Shown in pieces: positions 31,991-40,675 of a stretch of DNA of 64,000 bases (position 1 is the first letter of the stretch; each line of letters starts with the position of its first letter). The stretch covers positions 1 to 64,000 of the forward strand of contig NZ_BNBB01000003.1 of NCBI RefSeq assembly GCF_014654615.1, written 5' to 3'. Source of the stretch: Streptosporangium violaceochromogenes. Its GTDB lineage: Bacteria; Actinomycetota; Actinomycetes; Streptosporangiales; Streptosporangiaceae. The translations under genes were made by a program, and so were the position numbers. The notes under the pieces were generated by a model, which saw only the letters and a list, made by a program, of their open reading frames with translations, searched no databases and was not told the DNA's origin.

Positions 31991-33256
31991 TCACTTGCCG
32001 AGGACGTCCTGGGGGACGGGCTTGTCCTCGGCCAGGGCCTCGAACATGCGCAGCGCCTTGGCACGGTCCCACTGCACGACCGCCTCACCGTTGATGGTCG
32101 GCAGGGAGCCGATCGGCACGACGGTGGTCACCGGGTTGTCGCCCATCGCGAGGCCCAGGGAGAGCAGGTTGAAGGTTCCGGTCTCCTCGCCGACCGTCAC
32201 CGAGTCGGCGGCGCTCATCGCGAGGGGGATCGACCGGAACGGGTTGACCAGGACACCGGGGCTGGCGGCCTTCTTCACCACGGCCGCGAAGAACTGGCGC
32301 TGGCGCTGGGTCCGCTCGAAGTCGGGGATGGCCCCGGTGGCCCGGGTGCGGACGTAGCCGAGGGCCGTGCCGCCGTCCAGCACCTGGCGGCCCTTCTTCA
32401 GGTCGATGCCGGCCTTGGGGTCCTTGATGTCCTGCTTGACGTCGATCTCCACCCCGCCGATGGCGTCGACGATGCCCACGAAGCCGCCGAAGCCGATCTC
32501 CATGTAGTGGTCGATCCGCAGGCCGGTGACCTTCTCGACGGTCTTGGCCAGCAGCTTGGGCCCGCCGTCCTGGAAGGCGTAGGCCGCGTTCAGCTTGCCC
32601 CGGCCGTGGCCGTCGATCGGCACGTAGGAGTCGCGCGGCAGGCTGACCAGCGTCGGCCGCCCGCCGTCGCCGGGGATGTGCAGCAGCATCATCGTGTCGG
32701 TCCTGCGGCCGACCGCCCGCCCGGTGGCGAGCTTCCTGCGCTGGGCCTTGGTCAGGCCGGCCCGGCTGTCGGAGCCGACGAGCAGCCAGTTCGTGCCCGC
32801 GGTGCCGGTGGGGCGGCCCTCGTAGTCGTCGAGCGCGGAGATCTGCCGCAGCCGTGAGTCGATCATGAAGTAGGTTCCCGCCGCGACCACCAGCAGGACG
32901 ACCAGCAGCCCGAGGAGAATCCGTACGGCCAGGCGGCCCGGCCGTCTCGGACGCCCCGGCCTCCAGGAGAAGCCCCCGCCCCGCCGCCCGCCCTCACCCG
33001 GGGGCCCGCCGGAGGGCGAGCCGCCCCGCGACGGCCTCATCGGCCGCTCGCCGGCCCGGGGCTTGCCGTAGACCCGCGAGGTCGCCCGGGGACGGGTGTC
33101 GTCCGGCGCCTCCCTCTTCGCGGACGGCCCGGCGTCCTGTCGTTTCCGCCCCTGCACCGGGTAGGCGGGCTGCCCCGCCGCCCTCGGCGGAACGCCGCCG
33201 GGTGCCGGCGACCGCAAAGGGCGGGTGCGATCGTCGTCCTGCGTCCAGTCACCCAC
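31991..33256 (-). CDS. LytR-CpsA-Psr (LCP) family cell-wall glycopolymer ligase
   Basis: The 421-residue protein has a ~110-residue disordered, Arg/Pro-rich cytoplasmic front, one transmembrane helix (LAVRILLGLLVVLLVVAAGTYFMI), then the LCP domain: NWLLVGSDSRAG, GRRTDTMMLLHIPGDGGRPTLVSLPRDSYVPIDGHGRGKLNAAYAFQDGGPKLLAKTVEKVTGLRIDHYMEIGF, and later GYVRTRATGAIPDFERTQRQRQF. The basic residues that hold the polyprenyl phosphate are present. LCP enzymes attach teichoic acid, arabinogalactan or similar polymers to peptidoglycan outside the membrane. It is divergent from the CNNM pair. Confidence 0.95.
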   Translation of the reverse strand: MGDWTQDDDRTRPLRSPAPGGVPPRAAGQPAYPVQGRKRQDAGPSAKREAPDDTRPRATSRVYGKPRAGERPMRPSRGGSPSGGPPGEGGRRGGGFSWRPGRPRRPGRLAVRILLGLLVVLLVVAAGTYFMIDSRLRQISALDDYEGRPTGTAGTNWLLVGSDSRAGLTKAQRRKLATGRAVGRRTDTMMLLHIPGDGGRPTLVSLPRDSYVPIDGHGRGKLNAAYAFQDGGPKLLAKTVEKVTGLRIDHYMEIGFGGFVGIVDAIGGVEIDVKQDIKDPKAGIDLKKGRQVLDGGTALGYVRTRATGAIPDFERTQRQRQFFAAVVKKAASPGVLVNPFRSIPLAMSAADSVTVGEETGTFNLLSLGLAMGDNPVTTVVPIGSLPTINGEAVVQWDRAKALRMFEALAEDKPVPQDVLGK

Positions 33257-33429
33257 GTACTACCCCGCCATCTCTCGAACTCGCGGTGAGACCGCCATTA
33301 TCGACGCTACGTCGTGGTGCCGTCGCCTGGCAGAGATCCCGCTGGACTTTTCATGTGGAAAAGGACATAGGAGGGTATTTACCAGCCATCAATGGAATCG
33401 TCGTTCGACCCGGAAACACCGATCACCGT

Positions 33430-33556
33430 GTGGATCGTTACGGTAGAGGACGACCTCTGCCCGAAAGGATGACCGTGTCCACTCCGGACCCGTGGAGTAC
33501 CTGCCCGTGCGAACGCACGGGGACCACTGACCCAACCGGGAGAGCCACCCGGTGAA
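33430..33556 (+). promoter_or_regulatory. Structured 5' leader with RBS-sequestering hairpin (candidate riboswitch)
   Basis: Four hairpins follow one another: AGAGG/CCTCT (33445-33458), TCCAC/GTGGA or ACTCC/GGAGT (33478-33498), a perfect 8-bp stem CCCGTGCG/CGCACGGG (33504-33521), and ACCGGG/CCCGGT (33535-33553). The last contains the GGGAG ribosome site in its 5' arm and loop and pairs with two bases of the GTG start codon at 33552. This is the geometry of translational on/off control. The downstream gene belongs to a metal-transport-associated family, so a metal-sensing RNA is a reasonable guess; I cannot assign a known class. Confidence 0.5.
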
Positions 33557-35024
33557 CACGGCTTTAGGCCTGCTGGCCGTACTGCTCCTCACCCTCGCGA
33601 CCGGCTACTTCGTGGCCCAGGAGTTCGCCTTCGTGGCCGCCGACCGCGGCGTACTGCGCGAGCAGGCCGACGCCGGCGACGCGGCCGCCGGACGCGCGCT
33701 GGAGGTGACGGGCCGCCTGTCGTTCATGCTGTCGGGGGCGCAGCTCGGCATCACCGTCACCGCCCTGCTCGTCGGCTTCATCTCCGAACCCGCCGTCGCC
33801 GCGGTGATCCGCCCGCTGCTGGTGTCGGCGGGCGTCCCCGGCGCCGCCGCGCCGGGCATCGCGGTGGCGCTGGCCGTCGCGACCGCCACCGTCGTACAGA
33901 TGGTGCTCGGCGAACTCGCGCCCAAGAACCTCGGCATCGCCCGTCCCGAGACGGTGGCCAAGTTCCTGGCCCGCTCGACCGTCGTCTACCTCACGGTCGC
34001 GGGCCCGGTCATCCGCCTGTTCGACGCGGCGGCCACCGGACTGCTGCGCCGGGTGGGCGTCGAACCCGTGGAGGAGGTCGAGCACGGCGCCAGCCCCGAG
34101 GAGCTGTCCCGGATCATCTCCGACTCCGCCACGGCCGGGGACCTGCCCCCTCGGCTGTCGGAGCTGCTGGAGCGCGCCCTGGAGTTCGGCGACCGCACCG
34201 CCGAGGACGTCATGGTGCCGCGCCCCCGGGTGGTGCTGCTGCGCGCCGGGCGCCCGCTGGCCGACCTGCTCGACGCCGTCCGCGAGCACGGCCACTCCCG
34301 CTACCCGGTGCTCCGTGACGACAACGGCGAGGTCACGGTCGGTGTCACCGGCGTGCGGGAGCTGCTGCGGTCGGGCCTGGACGACGGCCCGCTGGAGGCG
34401 ATCACCCGCCCCGCGCTGCTGCTCCCGGCCTCGCTGCCGCTGCCGACGGTGCTGGAGCGGATGCGCGCCGCCCGCGACGACCTGGCCTGCGTCATCGACG
34501 AGTACGGCGGGCTCGCGGGCGTGGTCACCGTCGAGGACCTCGCCGAGGAGCTCGTCGGCGAGCTGATCGACGAGAACGATCCCGAGCCGGCCGGGGTCGT
34601 GGCCAACGACGACGGCACCTGGGATCTGCCCGGCACGCTCAGGCTCGACGAGGTCGAGCGCGCGACGAAGCTGTCGCTGCCCGAGAGCGACGACTACGAC
34701 ACCGTCGCCGGGCTCGTCCTGGCCGTCCTCGGCCGGATGGCCGAGCCCGGCGACCGGGCGGCGGTCACCCTGACCCTGGAGACCGACCTTCTCGACAACG
34801 ACGCCGAGGAACGCGCCGACGCGGTTCTCACCGTGCTGTCGGTGCACCGCAGGGTCCCCGAGTGGGTACGGCTGTCGCCGGCCGCGGCCGGGGACGGAGC
34901 CGAGGGCGGAGCCGAAGACGGCAACGGTGCCGGGAACGGTGCCGGGCAGGCCCCTTCGGCGGGGCCCCGGAACGGGAAGGACGAACCGGCGATGACCGGG
35001 CGGAACACGGGAGGGCGCCGATGA
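33552..35024 (+). CDS. CNNM/CorC-type membrane protein with CBS pair and transporter-associated domain
   Basis: The 490-residue protein contains a DUF21/CNNM membrane domain (residues ~1-185; EFAFVAADRGVLREQADAG, FMLSGAQLGITVTALLVGFISEPA, VVQMVLGELAPKNLGIARPE), two CBS motifs (~215-335; VMVPRPRVVLLRAGRPL, DEYGGLAGVVTVEDLAEELVGE) and a CorC_HlyC domain (~350-430), ending in a Gly/Asn-rich tail. The family is linked to Mg2+/Co2+ efflux; the older name hemolysin is misleading. It starts at GTG 33552 within a leader hairpin. Its stop overlaps the next gene's ATG. Confidence 0.93.
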   Translation: MNTALGLLAVLLLTLATGYFVAQEFAFVAADRGVLREQADAGDAAAGRALEVTGRLSFMLSGAQLGITVTALLVGFISEPAVAAVIRPLLVSAGVPGAAAPGIAVALAVATATVVQMVLGELAPKNLGIARPETVAKFLARSTVVYLTVAGPVIRLFDAAATGLLRRVGVEPVEEVEHGASPEELSRIISDSATAGDLPPRLSELLERALEFGDRTAEDVMVPRPRVVLLRAGRPLADLLDAVREHGHSRYPVLRDDNGEVTVGVTGVRELLRSGLDDGPLEAITRPALLLPASLPLPTVLERMRAARDDLACVIDEYGGLAGVVTVEDLAEELVGELIDENDPEPAGVVANDDGTWDLPGTLRLDEVERATKLSLPESDDYDTVAGLVLAVLGRMAEPGDRAAVTLTLETDLLDNDAEERADAVLTVLSVHRRVPEWVRLSPAAAGDGAEGGAEDGNGAGNGAGQAPSAGPRNGKDEPAMTGRNTGGRR

Positions 35025-36055
35025 ACACGGCCGGAGCCCTGCTGCTCGGCGTGGCCCTGCTGATCGGCAACGCCTTCTTCGTCGCCGCCGAGTTCGCGGT
35101 CATCTCCGCCCGCAGGCACCGCCTGGAGGAGCTGGCGGGCAGGGGCGGCCGGCTGACCCGTGTCGCCGCCCGCGCCGCGGTGCGGGGGGGCAAGGAGCTG
35201 TCGCTGATGCTGGCCGGCGCGCAGCTCGGCATCACGCTGTGCTCGCTGGGCCTGGGCATGGTGACCGAGCCGGCCGTCGAGCACCTGCTGGAGCCGCTTT
35301 TCGCGGCGGTCGGCCTTCCGGAGTCGCTCCGGGTGCCCGTCTCCCTGGTGATCGCGCTGGCGGTGATCACCTTCCTGCACATGGTGGTCGGCGAGATGGC
35401 TCCCAAGTCGTGGGCGCTGACCCACCCGGAGGCCGCGGCGATGGGGCTGGCCCTGCCGTTCCGCGGTTTCACATGGGTGGTGCGGCCGGTGCTGGCCGCG
35501 CTCAACGGGCTGACCAACGCGGTGCTCGGCGTCTTCGGCGTGCACCCCAGAGACGAGCTGGCCACCACCAGGACCCCGGTCCAGCTCGCCATGCTGGTCG
35601 GGGAGTCGGGCCGGATGGGCCTGCTCGACCGTGACGAGCACGACCTGCTCACCCGGGCGCTGCGGGTCCACCAGCAGCCGGTCGAGCGGCTGATGCTGCC
35701 GATCGCGCGGGTCACCTGCGTGACCGGGGAGGCGACCGACGCCCAGGTGCGCCGGGCCGCCGCCGGCAGCGGGCACCTGCGCCTGCTGGTCAACTCCGGC
35801 ACGCCGGGCGACGTCATCGGCGTCCTGCACGTCAGGGACGCCCTTGTCCGGCCCGGCGCGAGCCCCGCCGAGCTCGCCCGGCCGGTGCCCCGCCTGGAGA
35901 AGGACACGACGATCCCGGAGGCGGTCGCGGTGCTGCAGGACGCCCGCGCCCACCTCGGGCTCGTCACCGGCGAGGACGGCCGCGTGCTCGGGATGGTGAG
36001 CCTCACCGACCTGCTCGGCGAACTGCTGGACATGCGGGCCCTCGCCGCCCGCTAG
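35021..36055 (+). CDS. Second CNNM-type membrane protein with CBS pair
   Basis: The 344-residue paralogue of the upstream gene is coupled to it by ATGA overlap. It has the same DUF21 membrane domain (FVAAEFAVISARRHRLEELAGRGG, LMLAGAQLGITLCSLGLGMVTEPAVEHLLEPLF, MVVGEMAPKSWALTHPE) and a CBS region (MLPIARVTCVTGEATD ... VLGMVSLTDLLGELLDM) but lacks the CorC_HlyC tail. The pair probably forms a heteromer or a two-step divalent-cation system and shares the leader control of the first gene. Confidence 0.92.
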   Translation: MNTAGALLLGVALLIGNAFFVAAEFAVISARRHRLEELAGRGGRLTRVAARAAVRGGKELSLMLAGAQLGITLCSLGLGMVTEPAVEHLLEPLFAAVGLPESLRVPVSLVIALAVITFLHMVVGEMAPKSWALTHPEAAAMGLALPFRGFTWVVRPVLAALNGLTNAVLGVFGVHPRDELATTRTPVQLAMLVGESGRMGLLDRDEHDLLTRALRVHQQPVERLMLPIARVTCVTGEATDAQVRRAAAGSGHLRLLVNSGTPGDVIGVLHVRDALVRPGASPAELARPVPRLEKDTTIPEAVAVLQDARAHLGLVTGEDGRVLGMVSLTDLLGELLDMRALAAR

Positions 36056-36546
36056 GCGGACGGGACGCGCGGGCCGGGGGAGGTTTCTCCCCCGGCCCGG
36101 CGTTCCGCCGGATCTCCCCGGTCGCCCGGCTCTCCCCCGCCCCTCCCCGGTCCTTCTCCGCCGGCTTTCCCTGCCGCCGTCATCGGCCGGGGTCTCCTCG
36201 GCCGTGCGGTCCCGTGCAAGCCGTTCGAAACCGAGCGGCAAGCGGGCGGAGGGAGAATGGGGTCGTGCCGTACCGGATCCGGAAGGCGAGGAGAACGTCC
36301 GCGGCGCCCGGCGCCTTCTCCTCGATCTCCCCGGCGGAGCGGACGACCGCCCCGGCCGCCGATCACCCCGCCTTCGCCGCGGGCCGGACCCCCGGCGGGC
36401 ACGGACGTTCCGGGAACTCCGGGAATCTCGGGGCCCCGGGAAAACCCGGGGATCTCAGGGAAATCCGGGAGAATTGGGAAAGCTGGGAAACCTGGGAAAA
36501 CGAAGAAACCCCGGCTCGCTCTCAAGCTGCCAGGGTCTGGTTCGTG
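36056..36546. other. Non-coding GC-rich gap before tRNA-Leu
   Basis: These 491 bases carry no supported gene. They include a hairpin CCCCGGG-aaaa-CCCGGGG (36434-36451) and a stretch of GGGAA-like words (36405-36500). The hairpin may end transcription of the minus-strand tRNA or of the CNNM operon. Confidence 0.5.
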
Positions 36547-36629
36547 TGGGCGAGGAGGGATTTGAACCCTCACGTCCTTTCGGACACACGGACCTGAACC
36601 GTGCGCGTCTGCCGTTCCGCCACCCGCCC
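36547..36629 (-). tRNA. tRNA-Leu (anticodon CAG)
   Basis: The 83-base minus-strand gene has acceptor GGGCGGG/CTCGCCC, discriminator A, and anticodon stem CACGG/CCGTG around TTCAGGT, giving CAG. A leucine-type long variable arm (GTGTCCGAAAGGACGT) and T-arm GAGGGTTCAAATCCCTC are present. CCA is not encoded. Confidence 0.96.
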
Positions 36630-36785
36630 TTGTGGGTGCGCTCGAAACATTAGCACGGATCGGCTGATGCCCACGAACCCGGATACGATCCTCCTAGACG
36701 CGGAGCGGAGTTGCTGGGTGCGAGAGAGCGAGGAGCAAGCCCCAAGCGGCCGTGACCTACATAGCAGCAAGAAGGGAGGGACCCG

Positions 36786-37526
36786 GTGGGAGTCCTTCAG
36801 CGCTTCGAGCGCAGGCTCGAAGGTCTGGTTGAGGGGGCCTTTGCGCGGGCGTTCAAATCCGACCTTCAGCCGGTCGAGGTGGCCAGCGCGGTTCAGCGGG
36901 AGATGGACGAGCGGGCGGCGATCGTCGCGCAGGGGCGGACGCTCGTGCCGAACGACTTCGTGGTCGAGCTGTCCATGACGGACAACGAACGCCTCACGGT
37001 CTACGCCGACAGCATCGGCCACGAGCTGGCCAACCTCGCCAGGGAGTACGCCAAGGAGCAGGGCTACTCCTTCGTGGGACCGGTGCGGGTGCGGTTCGAG
37101 ATCGCGGAGGACCTGGCGGTCGGCATGTTCCGGATCCGCTCCGGGGTGATCCGCGGGGCGACGGTCGAGCAGGACGAGATCCGCCAGCCCGTGAGCGACG
37201 TACCGGCGGCCAGATCGCACGCGTTCGGAGGCCGCCCCCGGCTGCTGGTCTCGACTCAGGACGACCCACAGGGGCAGCGGTCCTACGATCTGACCACACC
37301 GGTGACCCTGCTGGGCAGGGGCACCGACTGCGACCTGCGGCTGGTCGATCCGGGTGTGTCCCGCCACCACGCCGAGCTACGCGTCGAGGGCCCGCAGGTC
37401 ATGCTCGTCGACCTCGGCTCCACGAACGGCACCTTCGTCAACGGCCAGCCGGTTCGCCGGGTCGAGCTCCAGAACGGCACTCGCGTGACACTGGGGCGGA
37501 CGACTCTGGTTTTCCGGCGCGATTAG
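36786..37526 (+). CDS. fhaA: FhaA: DUF3662 and FHA domain protein
   Basis: The 246-residue protein has an N-terminal DUF3662 domain (residues ~1-115; GVLQRFERRLEGLVEGAFARAFKSDLQPVEVASAVQREMDE) and a C-terminal FHA domain (~160-240) with the phosphothreonine-binding signature LGRGTDCDLRLVDPGVSRHHAELR and DLGSTNGTFVNG. FhaA binds phosphorylated PknB and the lipid II flippase MviN in mycobacteria, restraining peptidoglycan synthesis. The GTG start follows GGGAGGGA. It opens the conserved seven-gene operon; the linker is much shorter than in mycobacterial FhaA. Confidence 0.95.
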   Translation: MGVLQRFERRLEGLVEGAFARAFKSDLQPVEVASAVQREMDERAAIVAQGRTLVPNDFVVELSMTDNERLTVYADSIGHELANLAREYAKEQGYSFVGPVRVRFEIAEDLAVGMFRIRSGVIRGATVEQDEIRQPVSDVPAARSHAFGGRPRLLVSTQDDPQGQRSYDLTTPVTLLGRGTDCDLRLVDPGVSRHHAELRVEGPQVMLVDLGSTNGTFVNGQPVRRVELQNGTRVTLGRTTLVFRRD

Positions 37527-37543
37527 AGGTAAACAGACGGTCC

Positions 37544-38011
37544 ATGTCCGAGCTCACGCTGCTGCTGATCCGCCTGGCCTTCCTGGCGGTGCTGTGGTTC
37601 TTCGTGATTGCCGCGGTCGGCGTGATCCGGACCGACTTGTTCGGATCACGCACCACCCCGGCGGTCGCAGGCCGAAAGGTCCCCAAGGCCGTCAAACCCA
37701 TGGTCAAGTCCAGGAAGGGGGAGCCCCGGCAGATGGTTGTCACCGGCGGTCCCCTGCAGGGCACCACCATCACCCTCTCGGAGGCGCCCATCACCATCGG
37801 CAGAGCGAGCGACGCCACGCTCGTGGTTACCGACGACTACGCATCCAGCCGGCACGCCCGGCTCTTCCCCCAGGACGGTCAGTGGATCGTGGAAGATCTC
37901 GGTTCTACCAACGGAACGTACCTCGACCGCTCTAAAGTCACCCGTCCGACCCCCGTGCCGATCGGCGTCCCGATCCGCATCGGCAAGACCGTCATCGAAT
38001 TGCGCAAATGA
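37544..38011 (+). CDS. fhaB: FhaB: membrane-anchored FHA domain protein
   Basis: The 155-residue protein has one N-terminal transmembrane helix (LLLIRLAFLAVLWFFVIAAVGVI), a short basic linker and an FHA domain with TIGRASDATLVVTDDYASSRHARLF and EDLGSTNGTYLD. FhaB (FipA) links phosphosignalling to divisome proteins. Its stop overlaps the pstP ATG. Confidence 0.95.
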   Translation: MSELTLLLIRLAFLAVLWFFVIAAVGVIRTDLFGSRTTPAVAGRKVPKAVKPMVKSRKGEPRQMVVTGGPLQGTTITLSEAPITIGRASDATLVVTDDYASSRHARLFPQDGQWIVEDLGSTNGTYLDRSKVTRPTPVPIGVPIRIGKTVIELRK

Positions 38012-39294
38012 CCATCGCACTCCGCTACGCCGCCCGCTCCGACGTCGGCCTCCTCCGCGAAGGTAACGAGGACTCGGCGTACGCCAGCGGGCGCCTGCTC
38101 GCCGTCGCCGACGGCATGGGCGGGCACGCACACGGTGAGGTGGCCAGTTCGGCCGCCATCGCCGCGCTGTCCTCGCTGGACGAGGACACAGACGGCTCCG
38201 ACCTGCTCAGCGCCGTCGAGGCGGCGGTGCGCGAGGCGAACCGCAGGCTGCACCAGATGGTGGGGCGCGATCCGAGCCTCAAGGGCATGGGCACCACCCT
38301 GACCGCCATGCTCTGGTCGGGAACGAGGGTCGCGCTGGTCCACGTCGGCGACTCCCGCGCCTACCTGCTGCGCGCCGGGGAGCTCTACCAGATCACCCAC
38401 GACCACACCCTGGTGCAGTCGCTGGTGGACGACGGCCGCATCACCCTGGAGGAGGCCGCCACCCATCCGCAGCGGTCGATCCTGCTGCGGGCGCTCGACG
38501 GCACCGGCGAGGTCGAGCCCGACCTGTCCCTGCGCGAGGCGCAGCTCGGCGACCGCTATCTGCTCTGCTCCGACGGGCTCTCGGGGGTGGTGACCGCCGA
38601 GGCGATGCACGAGGCGCTCTCCACGATCGACGATCCCGAGACGGCGGTCCGTGAGCTCATCGACCTGGCCAACCGCGGCGGCGGCCCCGACAACATCACC
38701 TGTGTGCTCGCCGACGTCCTGGAGATCGACGCGGAGACCTTCACGCCCTCCGAGGTCGCCGTGGTGGGCGCCGCCGGGTCGGCCCGGCCGTCCCCGTCGT
38801 CCGGCGCCCGGACCGGGCGGGCCGGGGCGGTCACCATGCCGCAGCCCGTCATCTCCGACGACGACCTCCACGGGCCGGAGGCCATGGCCACGGGACGGCC
38901 GGTCAGACGCCGCCGGCTGTGGCCGCTTCTCGTCTCGGTGGGGGGCGTCGTTCTCATCGGCGGCGGCCTAGGGTGGTATTTCGGAAGCCAATGGCTTGAA
39001 GATCAATATTTCGTAGGGGCGAAGGGCGACGAGATCGTGGTTTTCCAGGGTGTGAAGACCAACCTCGGCCCTTTTGAGCTTTTCAACGTCGCCCGAAGCA
39101 CCACGGAGTCGATTTCGGCCCTTGGTGCGTTCCAGCAGGGTCAGGTCCGCGACGGCATCCCCGTCCCCAGCGTCGACGCCGGCCTGAAGAAGATCGCCGA
39201 GCTGAAGACGGCCACCCAGAAACCCGGAGCCAAGGACAGACAACCCCCTTCACCGAACGGCACCGCAACCCCGGAACCCACAAGGCCAAACTAG
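38008..39294 (+). CDS. pstP: PstP: membrane-bound PP2C serine/threonine phosphatase
   Basis: The 428-residue protein has a PP2C catalytic domain in residues 1-240 with the metal-binding aspartates in LLREGNEDSAY, AVADGMGGHAHGEVAS, CSDGLSGVV and GGPDNITCVL. A linker, one transmembrane helix (LLVSVGGVVLIGGGLGWYFGS near 310) and a short extracellular domain follow. It dephosphorylates PknA, PknB and their substrates. It is coupled to fhaB and lies 4 bases before rodA. Confidence 0.96.
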   Translation: MTIALRYAARSDVGLLREGNEDSAYASGRLLAVADGMGGHAHGEVASSAAIAALSSLDEDTDGSDLLSAVEAAVREANRRLHQMVGRDPSLKGMGTTLTAMLWSGTRVALVHVGDSRAYLLRAGELYQITHDHTLVQSLVDDGRITLEEAATHPQRSILLRALDGTGEVEPDLSLREAQLGDRYLLCSDGLSGVVTAEAMHEALSTIDDPETAVRELIDLANRGGGPDNITCVLADVLEIDAETFTPSEVAVVGAAGSARPSPSSGARTGRAGAVTMPQPVISDDDLHGPEAMATGRPVRRRRLWPLLVSVGGVVLIGGGLGWYFGSQWLEDQYFVGAKGDEIVVFQGVKTNLGPFELFNVARSTTESISALGAFQQGQVRDGIPVPSVDAGLKKIAELKTATQKPGAKDRQPPSPNGTATPEPTRPN

Positions 39295-39298
39295 ACAT

Positions 39299-40675
39299 AT
39301 GAGCACCCCAAGCGTCGAGCCCGTCCCCCTGCCCGCCAAACGGCGGGTGGCCCAATTGGCGATGCTCGCCTTCGCGGTCGTCATCGTGATGGGCGCGTAC
39401 GCCAACGTGGGGCTCGCCATCGACAAACAGGTCCCCGCAGGCATGCTCACCTACGGTCTCGGCCTGGGCGGTTTCATGCTGGCCGCCTACCTCGTGCTGG
39501 CGAAGTTCGCCCCGTGGGCCGACCCGTTGATCCTGCCGCTGGTGACGTTGATCAACGGCCTCGGCCTGGTGGTGATCTACCGCCTGGAGTCCGCCGGCAT
39601 GCCGGGGGCCTCGGCCACGAACCAGCTCGTGTGGACCGGCGTCGGGGTCGTCCTGTTCACCGTGACGCTGGTCGTGCTGCGCGACCACCGCGCGCTGCAG
39701 CGCCTGACCTACACCGCGGGCGCGATCGGCCTGGCCCTGCTGGTCTCGCCGCTGGTGCCGTTCCTCGGCAAGGAGATCAACGGCGCCCGCATCTGGATCG
39801 GCGTCGGCGGCGCCACCCTCCAGCCCGCGGAGTTCGCCAAGCTCTCCCTGGTCGTCTTCTTCGCCGGCTACCTGGTCGCCAAGCGCGACGTGCTGGCGCT
39901 GGCCGGGAGGCGGCTGCTCTTCATCGACCTGCCCCGCGCCCGCGACCTGGGCCCCGTCCTGATCACCTGGGGCTTCAGCCTGGGCGTGCTGGTCCTGCAG
40001 AAGGACCTCGGCTCGTCACTGCTGATCTTCGGCACGTTCATCGCGATGCTCTACATCGCCACCCAGCGCACCTCGTGGGTGCTGATCGGCATCCTGCTCT
40101 TCGTGGGCGGCGCGACCCTGGCCGGCCTCGTCTTCGGCCACGTGCAAGACCGCTTCACGGTCTACCTCAACCCCGAGGACCCCGCCCTCTACGACAAGAT
40201 CGGCGGTAGCTTCCAGCTCCTGCAGGGCCTGTTCGGCATGGGCCAGGGCGGCATGCTCGGCACCGGCCTCGGCCAGGGCCACCCCGAGCTGATCCCGCTG
40301 GCCTTCTCCGACTTCATCTTCGCCGCCACCGGCGAGGAACTGGGCCTGACCGGGCTGATGGCCCTGCTGATGGTCTACGCCCTGCTGGTGGAGCGCGGCC
40401 TGCGCACCTCGATCGCGGCCCGCGACCCGTTCTCCAAGCTGCTCGCCGGCGGCCTGTCGTTCATCCTGGCCTGGCAGGTCTTCATCATCGTGGGCGGCGT
40501 CACCAACCTGATCCCGCTGACCGGCCTGGTCACCCCGTTCATGTCCCAGGGAGGCTCGGCCCTGCTGGCCAACTGGATCCTCATCGCACTGCTGGTACGG
40601 ATCTCGGACACGGCCAGGAGGCCGCCGCCCCAGGCCATTCAGGACGAAGGAATGACACAGGTGTTCCAGCGATGA
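39299..40675 (+). CDS. rodA: RodA/FtsW-family SEDS peptidoglycan glycosyltransferase
   Basis: The 458-residue SEDS protein has ten or more transmembrane segments with signature sequences GARIWIGVGGATLQPAEFAKLSLVVFFAGYLV, LVLQKDLGSSLLIFGTFIAMLYIATQR and IFAATGEELGLTG, and the end LTGLVTPFMSQGGSALLANW. It polymerises lipid II with the class B PBP encoded next. Its stop overlaps the pbpA ATG. Within this operon the product corresponds to the RodA member of the family. Confidence 0.95.
   Translation: MSTPSVEPVPLPAKRRVAQLAMLAFAVVIVMGAYANVGLAIDKQVPAGMLTYGLGLGGFMLAAYLVLAKFAPWADPLILPLVTLINGLGLVVIYRLESAGMPGASATNQLVWTGVGVVLFTVTLVVLRDHRALQRLTYTAGAIGLALLVSPLVPFLGKEINGARIWIGVGGATLQPAEFAKLSLVVFFAGYLVAKRDVLALAGRRLLFIDLPRARDLGPVLITWGFSLGVLVLQKDLGSSLLIFGTFIAMLYIATQRTSWVLIGILLFVGGATLAGLVFGHVQDRFTVYLNPEDPALYDKIGGSFQLLQGLFGMGQGGMLGTGLGQGHPELIPLAFSDFIFAATGEELGLTGLMALLMVYALLVERGLRTSIAARDPFSKLLAGGLSFILAWQVFIIVGGVTNLIPLTGLVTPFMSQGGSALLANWILIALLVRISDTARRPPPQAIQDEGMTQVFQR

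Noticed and set aside
33346..33362. CTTTTC-ATGTG-GAAAAG as a parS or operator
   Set aside because: It is a 6-bp inverted repeat only and lacks the parS centre; it may be a weak regulator site but there is no support.
33420..33551. Assigning the CNNM leader to the M-box class
   Set aside because: Some short words agree, but the conserved core order and spacing do not match well enough from sequence alone; kept as an unclassified candidate.
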